Source: Phycisphaeraceae bacterium (lineage in GTDB: Bacteria > Planctomycetota > Phycisphaerae > Phycisphaerales > UBA1924). Taken from it: 64,000 bases of DNA. The stretch spans positions 96,319 through 160,318 of the forward strand of contig JAJTHN010000002.1 of assembly GCA_021297895.1 (NCBI GenBank), written 5' to 3'. Position 1 is the first letter of the stretch. Every line of letters starts with the position of its first letter. Below, piece after piece: positions 18,553-27,502 of this stretch. A program made the translations under genes and the position numbers. The notes below the pieces were generated by a model, which was given only the letters and a program-made list of their open reading frames with translations, made no database searches and was not told where the DNA came from.

Positions 18553-18573
18553 TCCCGTCCGGCGTCGGTGGCC

Positions 18574-19230
18574 TCACTTCGGCGACCACGGGCTCTGCTG
18601 GCGGATCGCGTCGAAAGGCAAGATCGGAACCGCATCATTGAAGTGGTGCAGGATCCACTCAAGACGGCCCGTGCGATACAGCCGCGTGAACATGTCCACG
18701 CTCTGCGCGTCGTAGCGCGTTCCCGCCTCGCGGGCGAGCAGTTCGAGCGCCTCGTCCGCGGCGCGCTCGCCGATCTGCTGGCGGTACGGGCGGACGCTGG
18801 TCAGCGCATCGAAAGTGTCGATCACGCCGAAATGCCTGGCGGCGATGGGGATCTGCTCGCCCCTGAGCCCGTCGGGATAGCCCAGGCCATCCGGACGCTC
18901 GTGGTGGTGGCGGACCAGGTCCAGATCGATGCGGTCGGAATCATCCAGTTCCAGCAGACGCGTGTGCCCCAGCGCCGCGTGCTGCTTGATGATGTCGTAC
19001 TCGTGCGGGTCCAGACGCGCCGGCTTCTGCAGAACGTTGTCGGGGATGTCCAGTTTGCCGATGTCGTGCAACGCCGCGGCGTGGGTCAGACGCTCGATCA
19101 GCGTGTGCGACAGGCCCGCCTCCTCGGCCATGGCCCGCGTGTACAGCACCACGCGCCAGGTGTGCGCGGCGGTCGAAAGGTCCTTGAGTTCGATGAGCCG
19201 GACCATGGTCTGGACGAGCGACGGCTGCAT
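18574..19230 (-). CDS. HD-GYP domain phosphohydrolase
   Basis: 218 aa, essentially one domain. Motifs are HDIGK (residues 55-59), HHERPDGLGYP (109-119) and the later VIDTFDALTSVRPYR. These are the metal-binding and GYP signatures of cyclic-di-GMP phosphodiesterases, so activity is likely. No sensor, receiver or membrane part is attached, so control must come from partners. ATG 19230 is preferred: the in-frame N-terminal extension to 19290 has no family similarity. The start is 85 bases from the divergent lipoprotein gene. Confidence 0.9.
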   Translation of the reverse strand: MQPSLVQTMVRLIELKDLSTAAHTWRVVLYTRAMAEEAGLSHTLIERLTHAAALHDIGKLDIPDNVLQKPARLDPHEYDIIKQHAALGHTRLLELDDSDRIDLDLVRHHHERPDGLGYPDGLRGEQIPIAARHFGVIDTFDALTSVRPYRQQIGERAADEALELLAREAGTRYDAQSVDMFTRLYRTGRLEWILHHFNDAVPILPFDAIRQQSPWSPK

Positions 19231-19315
19231 GGTCCGATCGTACACGACCACCGCCGCAGAGCACGCCGGATCATCACGCCGCCACAGCACGCGGCGACGC
19301 GATTACACTGCCCGC

Positions 19316-20047
19316 ATGACGCCTCGCAACGCCGACATCGCCGATGCCAACCCGCCCCGCCGCGATACCCGATCGGGTCCGAGCCCCATCGCGCTGCTCA
19401 GGGTGGCGGCGATGGCGATGGCGGGACTCGTACTGACCGGCATGGTCGGCTGCGCCTCGAGCGGGAGCGGGAACGCCGGCACCGGCCCGAGCGAACCGAT
19501 CTCCGTCCCCGTGACAGGTCCGACGGCCCCGCCCGAGGGCGTCAGCGCGCCGACACTGGACCAGATCACGCTCGCCAGCGAGCGGTCGCCGCTGGACTTT
19601 CAACTGGCCGTGACCGTGCTCCCGGCCACGCGCGGGCGCACGAGCGAGAGCGACCCCGCGGCCCTGCGTCGCGGGCAGAGGTATGTCATGGAGGCCGACC
19701 GCGTGCTTCGATCGGCCGAGGGGCCCGCGGCGGGACGATCGGCGTTTCCCGGGCGGACGCGTCAACTCACCCGCGAGCAGGCGGCGGACCTGTGGGACGT
19801 GCTGCTGGGCAGCGAGATGGGCACAACGCTCTCTCGCCGGCTCGTCGCGGGCGATGCGGAGGCACACCCGGGCCTGGTCGGCTCGCTGGCAGGACGCACG
19901 TTTGCGCCGGACCGGGCCACCGTGCTGGTCTGGGTTCACGCGGACGGCGCGGCTCGCCAATTCGCGCTCACGGGCGAGGACGCCGGCGATGCGCTGGTCC
20001 TCGTCGAGCGGTTGAGCGAGTTGAGCTGGCCGCTGGGCTCGCGCTGA
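19316..20047 (+). CDS. Lipoprotein of unknown function
   Basis: 243 aa. A positively charged n-region is followed by a hydrophobic stretch (ALLRVAAMAMAGLVL) and a lipobox TGMVGC at about residues 42-47. The mature part begins ASSGSGNAGTGPSEPISVPV and continues as a folded ~190-residue domain (LTREQAADLWDVLLGSEM, DRATVLVWVHADGAARQFAL). No family recognised. It is divergent from the HD-GYP gene and converges on the FmdB-like gene. Confidence 0.72.
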   Translation: MTPRNADIADANPPRRDTRSGPSPIALLRVAAMAMAGLVLTGMVGCASSGSGNAGTGPSEPISVPVTGPTAPPEGVSAPTLDQITLASERSPLDFQLAVTVLPATRGRTSESDPAALRRGQRYVMEADRVLRSAEGPAAGRSAFPGRTRQLTREQAADLWDVLLGSEMGTTLSRRLVAGDAEAHPGLVGSLAGRTFAPDRATVLVWVHADGAARQFALTGEDAGDALVLVERLSELSWPLGSR

Positions 20048-20062
20048 CGGAGCGGTTCGGCG

Positions 20063-20365
20063 TCAGTCCTCGGCGGCGATGGACTTGGGCCCCTGGCTGC
20101 CGGCGGTGCGCTCCATGTAGCCTTTGCCCTTGCGCTCGTACTTGGTAAAGCCCAGGCGCTCGAGGTTCTTGTTGCTCAGCGTGCTCTTCTGCTTGAGCGG
20201 GGACCACTTGCCGGCGATGTTGGCCGCGACGATCGCGCGGCGGACCGGCTCGCCGGTGAGCGGGTGCTTGGTCAGCGCATCGGCCTTGATCGACTGAAGA
20301 ATCTCGAAGGTCTCGCCCGTGGGCTTGCCCTTCTTGTCCAGCACTTCATACACGTACGTCGGCAT
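20063..20365 (-). CDS. FmdB-like small protein without zinc-ribbon cysteines
   Basis: 100 aa. The N-terminus MPTYVYEVLDKKGKPTGETF and the block LTKHPLTGEPVRRAI follow the FmdB/CxxC putative regulatory family (MPxYxYxC..CG..FE...). Yet the protein contains no cysteine at all, so a zinc knuckle cannot form. The C-terminal half is basic (GKWSPLKQKSTLSNKNLERL, YERKGKGYMER). It is likely cytosolic. Its job is unknown; nucleic-acid contact is possible from its charge. Confidence 0.75.
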   Translation of the reverse strand: MPTYVYEVLDKKGKPTGETFEILQSIKADALTKHPLTGEPVRRAIVAANIAGKWSPLKQKSTLSNKNLERLGFTKYERKGKGYMERTAGSQGPKSIAAED

Positions 20366-20420
20366 GCAGAACCATACGTCGGGCCTGCGTCAGGGTTCGC
20401 ACGGGGCGTTCGCCGCGTGG

Positions 20421-21320
20421 TTACGGGGCGAGGATGTCCTGCCCGGTGCCCGAGAACAGCGCATTGCTCGGGCCGCGGGAGCCGGTGCCGGGGTTGGTGG
20501 CCTCATCGGCGAATGACCCGTCGGGATTCAGGACATAGCCCATCGCCTCGAGCGTCAGCAGCGCGGCGTGGCCATCGACAAACACGCTCGCGCTGGCGCG
20601 CTGATGTCGAGGCTCCGCGCCCATGCGGGGCGAGCCGACATCACCCGTGCCGCGATCGCTGGCCGGACCGAGCCGGGGCGGGTCGAGCGTGTACGCGTGA
20701 TTGCCGATGTCCGTCAGCGCCGAACCGTTGTTGGCATACGGCGTGCGGAGATCGCGAGCAAAGCCCGACGCGGTTCCCATGCTGTCGGCCATGACGATGG
20801 TCTGGCTCGTCGCGCTGATGCTCGAAAGGTTCACGGGCCAGTTCCGCGAGCGCCCGGCCACGAGGCGGGCGTTGCCGAGGAACTGGTAGTTGTATCCGTA
20901 CGCGGCGTTGCGCTCGTCGGTGCGCTGCGATGCCTCGGGACAGGTGAAGACCGGGCTGACGAAGTCCTGTCGCTCGTCGCTGGTGCTCGGCTCGGCGAAG
21001 GGATCGATCCCGACGTACGCGCTCATGGCGGCGATGAACGTCGGCCGGTACTTCAGGCCGTTGCCGACCTGGTACCAGTTGGCCGGGTTCGCCGTTGCGC
21101 CGGTGAGCCGAGGCGGACGGTGAGCGGGGAACACGCCCTTGTGCGAATCGGCGTAACTGCTCAGGCCTACGACCAGTTGCCGCATGTTCGAGAGGCACAC
21201 CGAGCCGCGGGCGCTGGCCCGGGCGCTGGCCATCGCGGGAAGCAGGATGCCCACGAGCAGCGCGATGATCGCGATGACGACGAGCAGTTCGATAAGCGTG
21301 AATGCGTGTCGGCGGTGCAT
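20421..21320 (-). CDS. Prepilin-type N-methylation/H-X9-DG protein (DUF1559-like)
   Basis: 299 aa. A classical type IV prepilin leader lies at the N-terminus: [20 protein letters not shown], so cleavage before Phe7 and methylation are expected, with the hydrophobic helix anchoring the protein. Near the C-terminus a His is followed by nine residues and DG ([12 protein letters not shown]), the H-X9-DG motif of Planctomycete pseudopilin families. Such proteins occur in many copies per genome and are probably secretion or surface pseudopilins. Start ATG 21320 is fixed by the leader; the longer frame to 21464 is spurious. Confidence 0.88.
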   Translation of the reverse strand: MHRRHAFTLIELLVVIAIIALLVGILLPAMASARASARGSVCLSNMRQLVVGLSSYADSHKGVFPAHRPPRLTGATANPANWYQVGNGLKYRPTFIAAMSAYVGIDPFAEPSTSDERQDFVSPVFTCPEASQRTDERNAAYGYNYQFLGNARLVAGRSRNWPVNLSSISATSQTIVMADSMGTASGFARDLRTPYANNGSALTDIGNHAYTLDPPRLGPASDRGTGDVGSPRMGAEPRHQRASASVFVDGHAALLTLEAMGYVLNPDGSFADEATNPGTGSRGPSNALFSGTGQDILAP

Positions 21321-21578
21321 GCTTGCCCACCTTACCGCACGAGCCACCGGAAGAACGCGAGATGGGGGCAAACCTCCACGCGACCGCACAAAACCCCCGG
21401 GTTGGGGCGTTTTCAGAGGCCCCGGAGCGTGAGGATTCCTACCATCCGCGAGACTCGGTCGCACGAACTGGAATACGGGCCGGACGCGGACGGTTCTTCG
21501 GCATCGGATTCATGGCGTCGGTTCCGGCACGTCGCGACGCACACACGCACGGTTTGTTTCCTCGAGCCTTCACGCCGC

Positions 21579-23840
21579 ATGAGCACTCCCGATACGCGCA
21601 CCACGACCGCCGAGAGCGAGCCCCGGCTCGCGCACGCGCCGACAACCAGCGTCGCGGTGGCGGACATGCTCTCGCAGGCGGCGCGCGTGGGCACATCGAG
21701 CATCATCGCGGCCGATGACCTTCGTCACCGTGTCTCCCGGGCCGTGCAGGCGGCCAGCGCGTCGCTGATCCGCAAGCAGCGGACCATGCCCTTCGCCGGA
21801 CGCGGCGCACCCGGCGCGCACTGGTGCGCCGAACTCGAGGGCGACTCGATCCTCTCCAGCGAGTACTTCCTGATGAAGTGCATCCTGGGGCAGCAGAACG
21901 AGCCCGGAGAGAAGAAGCGCCTGGCGCGAATCGTCAACCAGTTGCGGCTGAGCCAGCGTGCCGACGGCTCGTGGGGCCAGTATCCCGGCGCTCCGATCGA
22001 TGTTTCGGCGAGCGTCAAGGCGTATCTCACGCTCAAGATCGTCGGCGATGACACCGATGCGCCGCACATGGCGCGGGCCCGCGAGGCGATCATCCGTGCC
22101 GGCGGCGCGGAGAAGTGCAACACGTTCAGCACGTTCTATCTGGCGTGCCTGGGCATCGTCTCGTGGGAGGCCTGCCCCGCCATCCCGCCGCAGATCGTGC
22201 TGCTGCCCAAGTGGTTCCCGTTCCACATGGACAAGGTCGCGGCGTGGACGCGGACGATGATCCTGCCGCTGGCGCTGTGCTCGGCGCTGCAGCCGGTGCG
22301 CACGCTGAGCGTGAACATCGATGAACTGTTCATCGACAAACGCTTCAAGCGTCGCCTGAGCAAGCGCATCAACCCGAAGAAGCCGATCAGTTGGCACAAC
22401 TTCTTCCTGCTGGTGGACAAGGGCCTGAAACTGGCCCGGCGCGTGGGCTTCACGCCACTGCGGCAGCGATCGATCCGCCTGGCCGAAGCGTGGATCACGC
22501 AGCGCATGGACCCGGAGACGACCGAGGGCCTCGGCGCGATCTTCCCGCCGATGGTGTACGTGCAGATCGCGTTCCAGAAGCTCGGCTACACGCGCTCGCA
22601 TCCGCTGATCCGGCAGGCCGAGGCGGATCTCGATGCGTTCATGATCGACGAGCCCAACGCCGATCCGCGGCTGGATCACATCCGCCTTCAGCCGTGCTTC
22701 TCGCCCGTGTGGGACACGGCCATCGCGCTCGATGCGCTGATCGAGGCCGGGCACCGCGCGCACAACAACGACGCCGTCGCCAAGGCCTGTGACTGGCTCC
22801 GCCAGCGCGAGGTGACGCGCCCGGGCGACTGGATGAACAACCTGCGCCCGCACGACCGCACGCTCAAGCCCGGCGTGGATATGGCCTGCTGGGCGTTTGA
22901 GTATCGCAACGACTGGTACCCCGATGTCGACGACACCGCGATGGTCGCAAAGGCCCTGCACAAGGCCGGCGATCGCCCGGGCGAGCACGTTAATCGCGAC
23001 GCCGCGGCACGGGCCGTGCGCTTCGTCTTTGCGATGCAGAACGACGACGGCGGTTGGGCCGCGTTCGACCGCACGAAGGATCGGCGATGGATGGAGGCGA
23101 TCCCCTTCGCCGACCACAACGCGATGCAGGACCCGAGTTGCTCGGACATCACCGGGCGCGTGCTCGAGAGCCTGGCCACCTGCGGCGTGGATATGCGCGA
23201 CGCACGCGTCGGGCACGCGATGGAGTACCTCCTGCGCACCCAGCAGCCCGAGGGCTGCTGGTGGGGACGCTGGGGCTGCAACTACATCTACGGCACGTGG
23301 CAGGCCATCAACGGGCTCATCGCCGGGCGGCCGTCGCTGAACGAGTGTCAGCGTGCGCGGGCCGATGCCGCGATGGACCGCGCACGCGCGTGGCTCCTGG
23401 CGTGCCAGAACCCCGACGGCGGCTTCGGCGAATCGGCCAACAGTTACCTCGACCGCTCGCTCATGGGCAAAGGCCCGAGCACCGCAAGCCAGACCGCCTG
23501 GGGCCTGATCACGCTCATGCACCTGCTGCCGATCGATCATCCCAGCATCGAGCGGGCCGCGGCGTACCTGGTCGGCAACCAGCTGACCGCGCCGAAGCGG
23601 CCCTTCGCCAGCGCCCAGCGACGCGGCGACAACGGCGCACCCGGCGACAACGCCCCCGCGGAAATCGTCGGGAGCGATGCGCTGGCCGACGATGAGGGCT
23701 CGTGGGCCGAGCACTGGTTCACGGGGACGGGCTTTCCGAAGGTCTTCTACCTGCGCTACCACTACTACCGCCACAGTTTCCCGCTCAAGGCTCTGGCGCG
23801 ATTCGCCGAGCGCCGCTGGGGAACAACGCCGAGCCACTGA
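21579..23840 (+). CDS. shc: Squalene-hopene cyclase
   Basis: 753 aa, slightly longer than the usual 630-720. Catalytic DxDD reads DVDDTA (residues 449-452). Several QW repeats are visible (QRADGSWGQYPGAP, QNDDGGWAAFDR, QQPEGCWWGRWG, QNPDGGFGES), and the squalene-entry region PKWFPFHMDKVAAW is present. It cyclises squalene to hopene/hopanol on the cytoplasmic membrane, giving hopanoids that order membranes. ATG 21579 matches the family N-terminus after ~45 extra residues; the upstream in-frame extension is antisense to the prepilin gene. An extra Asp/Gly/Ala-rich insertion precedes the last HWFTGTGFPKVFYLRYHYY. No other hopanoid gene is adjacent. Confidence 0.93.
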   Translation: MSTPDTRTTTAESEPRLAHAPTTSVAVADMLSQAARVGTSSIIAADDLRHRVSRAVQAASASLIRKQRTMPFAGRGAPGAHWCAELEGDSILSSEYFLMKCILGQQNEPGEKKRLARIVNQLRLSQRADGSWGQYPGAPIDVSASVKAYLTLKIVGDDTDAPHMARAREAIIRAGGAEKCNTFSTFYLACLGIVSWEACPAIPPQIVLLPKWFPFHMDKVAAWTRTMILPLALCSALQPVRTLSVNIDELFIDKRFKRRLSKRINPKKPISWHNFFLLVDKGLKLARRVGFTPLRQRSIRLAEAWITQRMDPETTEGLGAIFPPMVYVQIAFQKLGYTRSHPLIRQAEADLDAFMIDEPNADPRLDHIRLQPCFSPVWDTAIALDALIEAGHRAHNNDAVAKACDWLRQREVTRPGDWMNNLRPHDRTLKPGVDMACWAFEYRNDWYPDVDDTAMVAKALHKAGDRPGEHVNRDAAARAVRFVFAMQNDDGGWAAFDRTKDRRWMEAIPFADHNAMQDPSCSDITGRVLESLATCGVDMRDARVGHAMEYLLRTQQPEGCWWGRWGCNYIYGTWQAINGLIAGRPSLNECQRARADAAMDRARAWLLACQNPDGGFGESANSYLDRSLMGKGPSTASQTAWGLITLMHLLPIDHPSIERAAAYLVGNQLTAPKRPFASAQRRGDNGAPGDNAPAEIVGSDALADDEGSWAEHWFTGTGFPKVFYLRYHYYRHSFPLKALARFAERRWGTTPSH

Positions 23841-23989
23841 GCACCGGGGTATAGTGCTCCCGTCGGGGGCGAAGATCGCCGGCACGGACCGATCGGGCCC
23901 GCGACGAGCAACGACCCGGACAGCCCCGCAGAACCTCGACACGCGTCGATGATCGCGGGCAGCAGCGAACGCCTGGACCACAGGCACGA

Positions 23990-25174
23990 TTGCACAGGCG
24001 ATCACGATCACACCAGCGCCCGCACGACGAACGCGGCGCTTCCCCCCTCGCGGAGACACGGACGTTGGGATCTCGCAGACGCAATCGCGGCCGGGGCGGA
24101 CACCACGGACAAGGCGGACAGCACGCACACGCAGGGCCCAACGGCCACGGAGGCAACCACGCCGGAGGTCATCACCCGGGCCACGGCGGCCACGGCGGAC
24201 CAGTCGGCCACCACGCGCCCGCGGCCACCGCCGAGCCATTTCCGGTGCCGGGCTTCGACCCCGCGACCTCGCCCCGAAACAAGCCCTTCGAGGACCTGAC
24301 CAGCATCGACCCGCAGCCGCGGCTGACGCTGGAGTATCCCGGCTGCCCGGATTCGTGCCGGCTCATCGACTTGTTCTGCCCGATCGGCCGCGGACAGCGA
24401 TCGCTGATCGTCTCGCCGCCCAAGGCCGGCAAGACGACGCTGCTCAAGGACATCTCGCTGGCCATCGCCAAGAACCACAGCGATGTGACCATCATCGCGC
24501 TGCTGATCGACGAGCGGCCGGAAGAAGTCACGGACTTCCGGCGGTTCTTCGGCCACTTTCCCAAGGGCGAGGGCGATGTGCCCAGGGCCGTGGTCATCGG
24601 CTCGAGCAACGACCACGGCGTGGATCGGCACATCGCGGTGGCGACGACCACCATCGCCGCGGCCAAGCGCATGGTCGAGAGCGGCCGGCACGTGGTGATC
24701 ATGCTCGACTCGCTCACGCGGCTGGGCCGCGCGTTCAACCTCTCGCGTAAGCACGCCAACAGCGGTCGCACGCTCAGCGGCGGGCTCGACGCCAAGGCGT
24801 TGGAGGTGCCGCGGCAGATCTTCGGCGCCGCGCGTAACGCCGAGGAGGGCGGCTCACTGACGATCATCGCCTCGTGCCTGGTCGACACCGGCAGCATCGG
24901 CGATCAGGTGATCTTCGAGGAGTTCAAGGGCTCGGGCAACATGGAACTGGTGCTCGATCGCAAGATCGCCGAGCGCCGGCTCTACCCGTCGATCAACCTC
25001 GCCGCCAGCGGCACGCGGAAAGAGAACCTGCTGATGGGCGACATCGAGTACAAGACGATGGCCGCGCTGCGGCGAAGGCTCATCAGCATGCCGCCGCACG
25101 TGCAGATCGAGCAGTTGCTCAGCGCGCTCAAGCGATTCAAGACCAACGCGGACCTGGTTGGCTCGGCGAGTTGA
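23990..25174 (+). CDS. rho: Transcription termination factor Rho, N-terminally atypical
   Basis: 394 aa from a TTG. Residues ~108-394 are a normal Rho motor: Walker A VSPPKAGKT (141-149), LLIDERPEEVTDFRR, VVIMLDSLTRLGRAFN, Q-loop/R-loop GGLDAKALEVPRQIFGAARN and the closing RRLISMPPHVQIEQLL. The N-terminal helical and cold-shock-like RNA-binding domains (primary site) are missing. Instead residues 35-74 are a Gly/His-rich tail (GGHHGQGGQHAHAG and similar). Only 150 bases separate it from shc, too little to hide a CSD. The secondary (motor) site and ATPase should work, but RNA loading must differ. Alternative starts downstream would only shorten it. Confidence 0.9.
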   Translation: MHRRSRSHQRPHDERGASPLAETRTLGSRRRNRGRGGHHGQGGQHAHAGPNGHGGNHAGGHHPGHGGHGGPVGHHAPAATAEPFPVPGFDPATSPRNKPFEDLTSIDPQPRLTLEYPGCPDSCRLIDLFCPIGRGQRSLIVSPPKAGKTTLLKDISLAIAKNHSDVTIIALLIDERPEEVTDFRRFFGHFPKGEGDVPRAVVIGSSNDHGVDRHIAVATTTIAAAKRMVESGRHVVIMLDSLTRLGRAFNLSRKHANSGRTLSGGLDAKALEVPRQIFGAARNAEEGGSLTIIASCLVDTGSIGDQVIFEEFKGSGNMELVLDRKIAERRLYPSINLAASGTRKENLLMGDIEYKTMAALRRRLISMPPHVQIEQLLSALKRFKTNADLVGSAS

Positions 25175-25183
25175 GCGGGGGAC

Positions 25184-25215
25184 GTGGCGCAGCGGCAGAG
25201 AGGCGCCGTGACAAT
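25184..25215 (+). repeat. Octamer array after the rho stop codon
   Basis: Ten bases after the TGA: GTGGCGCA, GCGGCAGA, GAGGCGCC, GTGACAAT. It is the inverted counterpart of the array at 25395-25423: GTGGCGCAGCGGCAGAG matches the reverse complement of the latter in 16 of 17 bases. The two arms could pair across about 200 bases in a read-through transcript of either strand. Confidence 0.55.
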
Positions 25216-25233
25216 CGAAACGCGAGTCAGACG

Positions 25234-25261
25234 CCGGATCTGAGGCCCTGCGAAGATCCGG
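25234..25261 (+). terminator. Hairpin between convergent rho and PLP-enzyme genes
   Basis: Perfect 8-bp stem CCGGATCT / AGATCCGG (25234-25241 and 25254-25261) with a 12-base loop, about 60 bases after the rho stop. No T-run follows, so it is not a classical intrinsic terminator. It may pause transcription or stabilise the 3' end. Confidence 0.35.
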
Positions 25262-25394
25262 ATCGCACGCGCCCGAACTGGCGTTGGGCACGCATACGCG
25301 CGCACCTGCTCGCACGAAACCATCCGGACCTTCGTCGAAAACTCCTCAGGTCCGGCGTCCAAGGCGTGTGACTTTGTAGCAGCGCGTGAGCACG

Positions 25395-25423
25395 CACTCT
25401 GCCACTCTGCCACTGCGCCACTC
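25395..25423 (-). repeat. Octamer array abutting the PLP-enzyme stop codon
   Basis: Plus-strand units CACTCTGC, CACTCTGC, CACTGCGC, CACTC run without a gap into the TTA stop at 25424. Same octamer style (CACTnnnC) as at 12920-12959. Confidence 0.6.
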
Positions 25424-27403
25424 TTACTTCAGCAACTCGCTCATCGGCGAGAGCTGCTCGACGAACGTCTTGTGCACGTTCGCGTAGTGCTTGCGGTAGA
25501 TCGCGTCGATCTTGTCGGGGCTGAGGAACTTCTTGCTGAAGCCCGGGGCCGCGTGATCGATCGTCAGTTCGGATGTGCGGATGATGTGCGCCAGGATCGT
25601 GCGCGGGTCCTCCGCGCCAACGGCGATGCGCACCGTCGTCGGCTGAATGCCCGCCGAGCGCAGCGCCTCGTCGCTCATCTCGCTGTGGCTGGTGATCGCC
25701 GGGCAGAGCACAACGGTGTTGGTCTGCCCGAGGCTGACCTGGTGGCCCATGACCGGGTCGAGCGCATCGAAGAACCGCTTGAACGTCTCGCGATCGATCG
25801 GCGGGCGCTTGCCCGGCTTGCCCTCGAAGTCGATCGTGAACAGCGGCGCGGGCATGCCCAGGTGCAGACACTTCTCGCGGATCGGGCCGTTGAAGTGACC
25901 GGTGACCGCGTTGCAGTTGGCGTTCATGTCCGGGTGCGCACCGAGCACCTCGGCCAGCGTCAGCGTGTTGGCCGCCTTGGTCAGCATGCGCATCTCGAGC
26001 GTGTGCAGGCCGTTGATCACCTCGTAGGCCTTGTCGGCATCGAGGAACGCGCCCTTGATGTAGTACACGTTCCAGAAGAGCGTCTCGTGCCCGTGCCACT
26101 CGCGGGCCGAGCCGTCGACATCCTTGCCGATGACCTTGTCGTGCTTGCCCATGAACATGCGCTCGTTGCGCCCGATGACGCAGCCCGCGGTGGTGCCGCC
26201 GGTGCCCGAGATGTCCTTGGTGTAGCTGTGAATCACAAAGTCCGGACGCTCCATCTCGTCCTTGCGGCGGAGCGGGCGGTGCAGGAACGGCGTGCCGACG
26301 GTGCTGTCGCACAGCACGGTCAGGCCGCGCTTGTGCGCCTCCTTGCACATGGCCGGAATGTCCAGCACGTATCCGTGCGGGTTGCACGGGCTCTCGAGGT
26401 ACACGTAGATGTGCTTGCCCTCGGCGATGCGGTCCTTGTACTTCTTGCTCACCGCGTCGAGCGCCTTGACAAAGTCCGCGCCGCTATAGCCGTCGAAGAA
26501 CTCCACCGCGACATCGAGATTGCTCGGCTTGGCGAACCAGTCGTGCAGCAGCTGGTACGTGCCGCCGTAGACGTTCCGCGAGGCCAGCACGATGTCGCGG
26601 TGGCCGACCAGGTGCGAGAGGATCGCGTCGATCGCGGCCATGCCCGAGTTGAAGTTCCACGCGAAGTAGTGCTGCGCCTCCGGCCCGGCCTCGATGTCCA
26701 CGATGTGGTTGGCCAGCGCGACGTTCGTCGGATTGAGCAGACGCGAGTAGACCTCGAGCATCAGCTCCTTGCCCTGGAACGCGTCGTCCACCCACTCCGA
26801 GCACGCGTAGATGTACGTCGCCGTCCGCGTGATCACGGGCTTGGCGCTGAACAGCGCCGTGAGGTTGTCGAACACGGGGTACGGCCCGCGCGCGAGCCTG
26901 CTGCTCTGCGTGTCGACGATCGACTGATACGTCCGGCGGAACGGATGCATCAGCGTGTCGAGCATCTTGGCCATCTGGAAGCACAGGAACTTCTGGGCCG
27001 CGAAGCGCGCCGCCCGATCCCGCCGGGGCAGGCTCGCCAGTTCGCTCGTCAGCGCCTGCCAGAGGTGCTTGAGGTCGGCGTGCCCGGAGTAGATGTGCCC
27101 GGCGACGCCCGCCAGGTGCTTGCCAAAGTCGCTGGCGGGATCGATGCCGAAGTGCTCGAGCTGCTCGCCGACGAGGCCCTGAATGTCACCGGCCTTGGTG
27201 CTCTTGCGCCGGGGGCTGATCTCGCGCGCCAGTTCGAAGTCCGTCAGCACGTGCGGCCGCGCGACCTTGCCGCGGCCCGAGGCCGGAGCGGCGGCAACCG
27301 CCGCGCCGTTGCTGGTCCCGTTCTTCGAGCCGTTCTTCGTACCGTGCTTGTTCGCGGGCTTGGCGGAGTTCTTCGAGGTGCTGCGAGCGGTGGATCGGGC
27401 CAT
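25424..27403 (-). CDS. Large PLP-dependent Cys/Met-metabolism-family enzyme
   Basis: 659 aa. The core (from ~residue 190) is a fold-type I trans-sulfuration enzyme: YIYACSEWVDDAFQG, FNSGMAAIDAILSHLVGHRD, NVYGGTYQLLHDWF, ESPCNPHGYVLDIPAMC, CDSTVGTPF, and the PLP lysine in HSYTKDISGTGGTTAG, with a C-terminal SLGQTNTVVLCPAITSHSEM and RIAVGAEDPRTILAHI. Normal members have ~400 residues; here ~190 extra N-terminal residues include a Lys/Asn/Ser/Gly-rich linker (1-45) and a helical segment. It could be a cystathionine/methionine gamma-lyase or synthase; the exact reaction is not readable. It converges on rho. Confidence 0.85.
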   Translation of the reverse strand: MARSTARSTSKNSAKPANKHGTKNGSKNGTSNGAAVAAAPASGRGKVARPHVLTDFELAREISPRRKSTKAGDIQGLVGEQLEHFGIDPASDFGKHLAGVAGHIYSGHADLKHLWQALTSELASLPRRDRAARFAAQKFLCFQMAKMLDTLMHPFRRTYQSIVDTQSSRLARGPYPVFDNLTALFSAKPVITRTATYIYACSEWVDDAFQGKELMLEVYSRLLNPTNVALANHIVDIEAGPEAQHYFAWNFNSGMAAIDAILSHLVGHRDIVLASRNVYGGTYQLLHDWFAKPSNLDVAVEFFDGYSGADFVKALDAVSKKYKDRIAEGKHIYVYLESPCNPHGYVLDIPAMCKEAHKRGLTVLCDSTVGTPFLHRPLRRKDEMERPDFVIHSYTKDISGTGGTTAGCVIGRNERMFMGKHDKVIGKDVDGSAREWHGHETLFWNVYYIKGAFLDADKAYEVINGLHTLEMRMLTKAANTLTLAEVLGAHPDMNANCNAVTGHFNGPIREKCLHLGMPAPLFTIDFEGKPGKRPPIDRETFKRFFDALDPVMGHQVSLGQTNTVVLCPAITSHSEMSDEALRSAGIQPTTVRIAVGAEDPRTILAHIIRTSELTIDHAAPGFSKKFLSPDKIDAIYRKHYANVHKTFVEQLSPMSELLK

Positions 27404-27502
27404 GGGGCGTCCTTGTGGTACACGAAGGTCGGGGACCGGCCCTCACAGAGACCCGCACAGACAGACCCCAGGCCGGGAAGAGGAGTGTAGGTCGCGTGAG
27501 GC

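Noticed and set aside
20568..21578. N-terminal extension of the squalene-hopene cyclase frame
   Set aside because: The extension is antisense to the prepilin gene. Family similarity begins close to the ATG at 21579.
25184..25215. tRNA-like D-arm sequence GTGGCGCAGCGGCAGAG
   Set aside because: No anticodon arm, T-arm or CCA-proximal stem could be matched in either strand around it; the octamer-array explanation accounts for the bases better.
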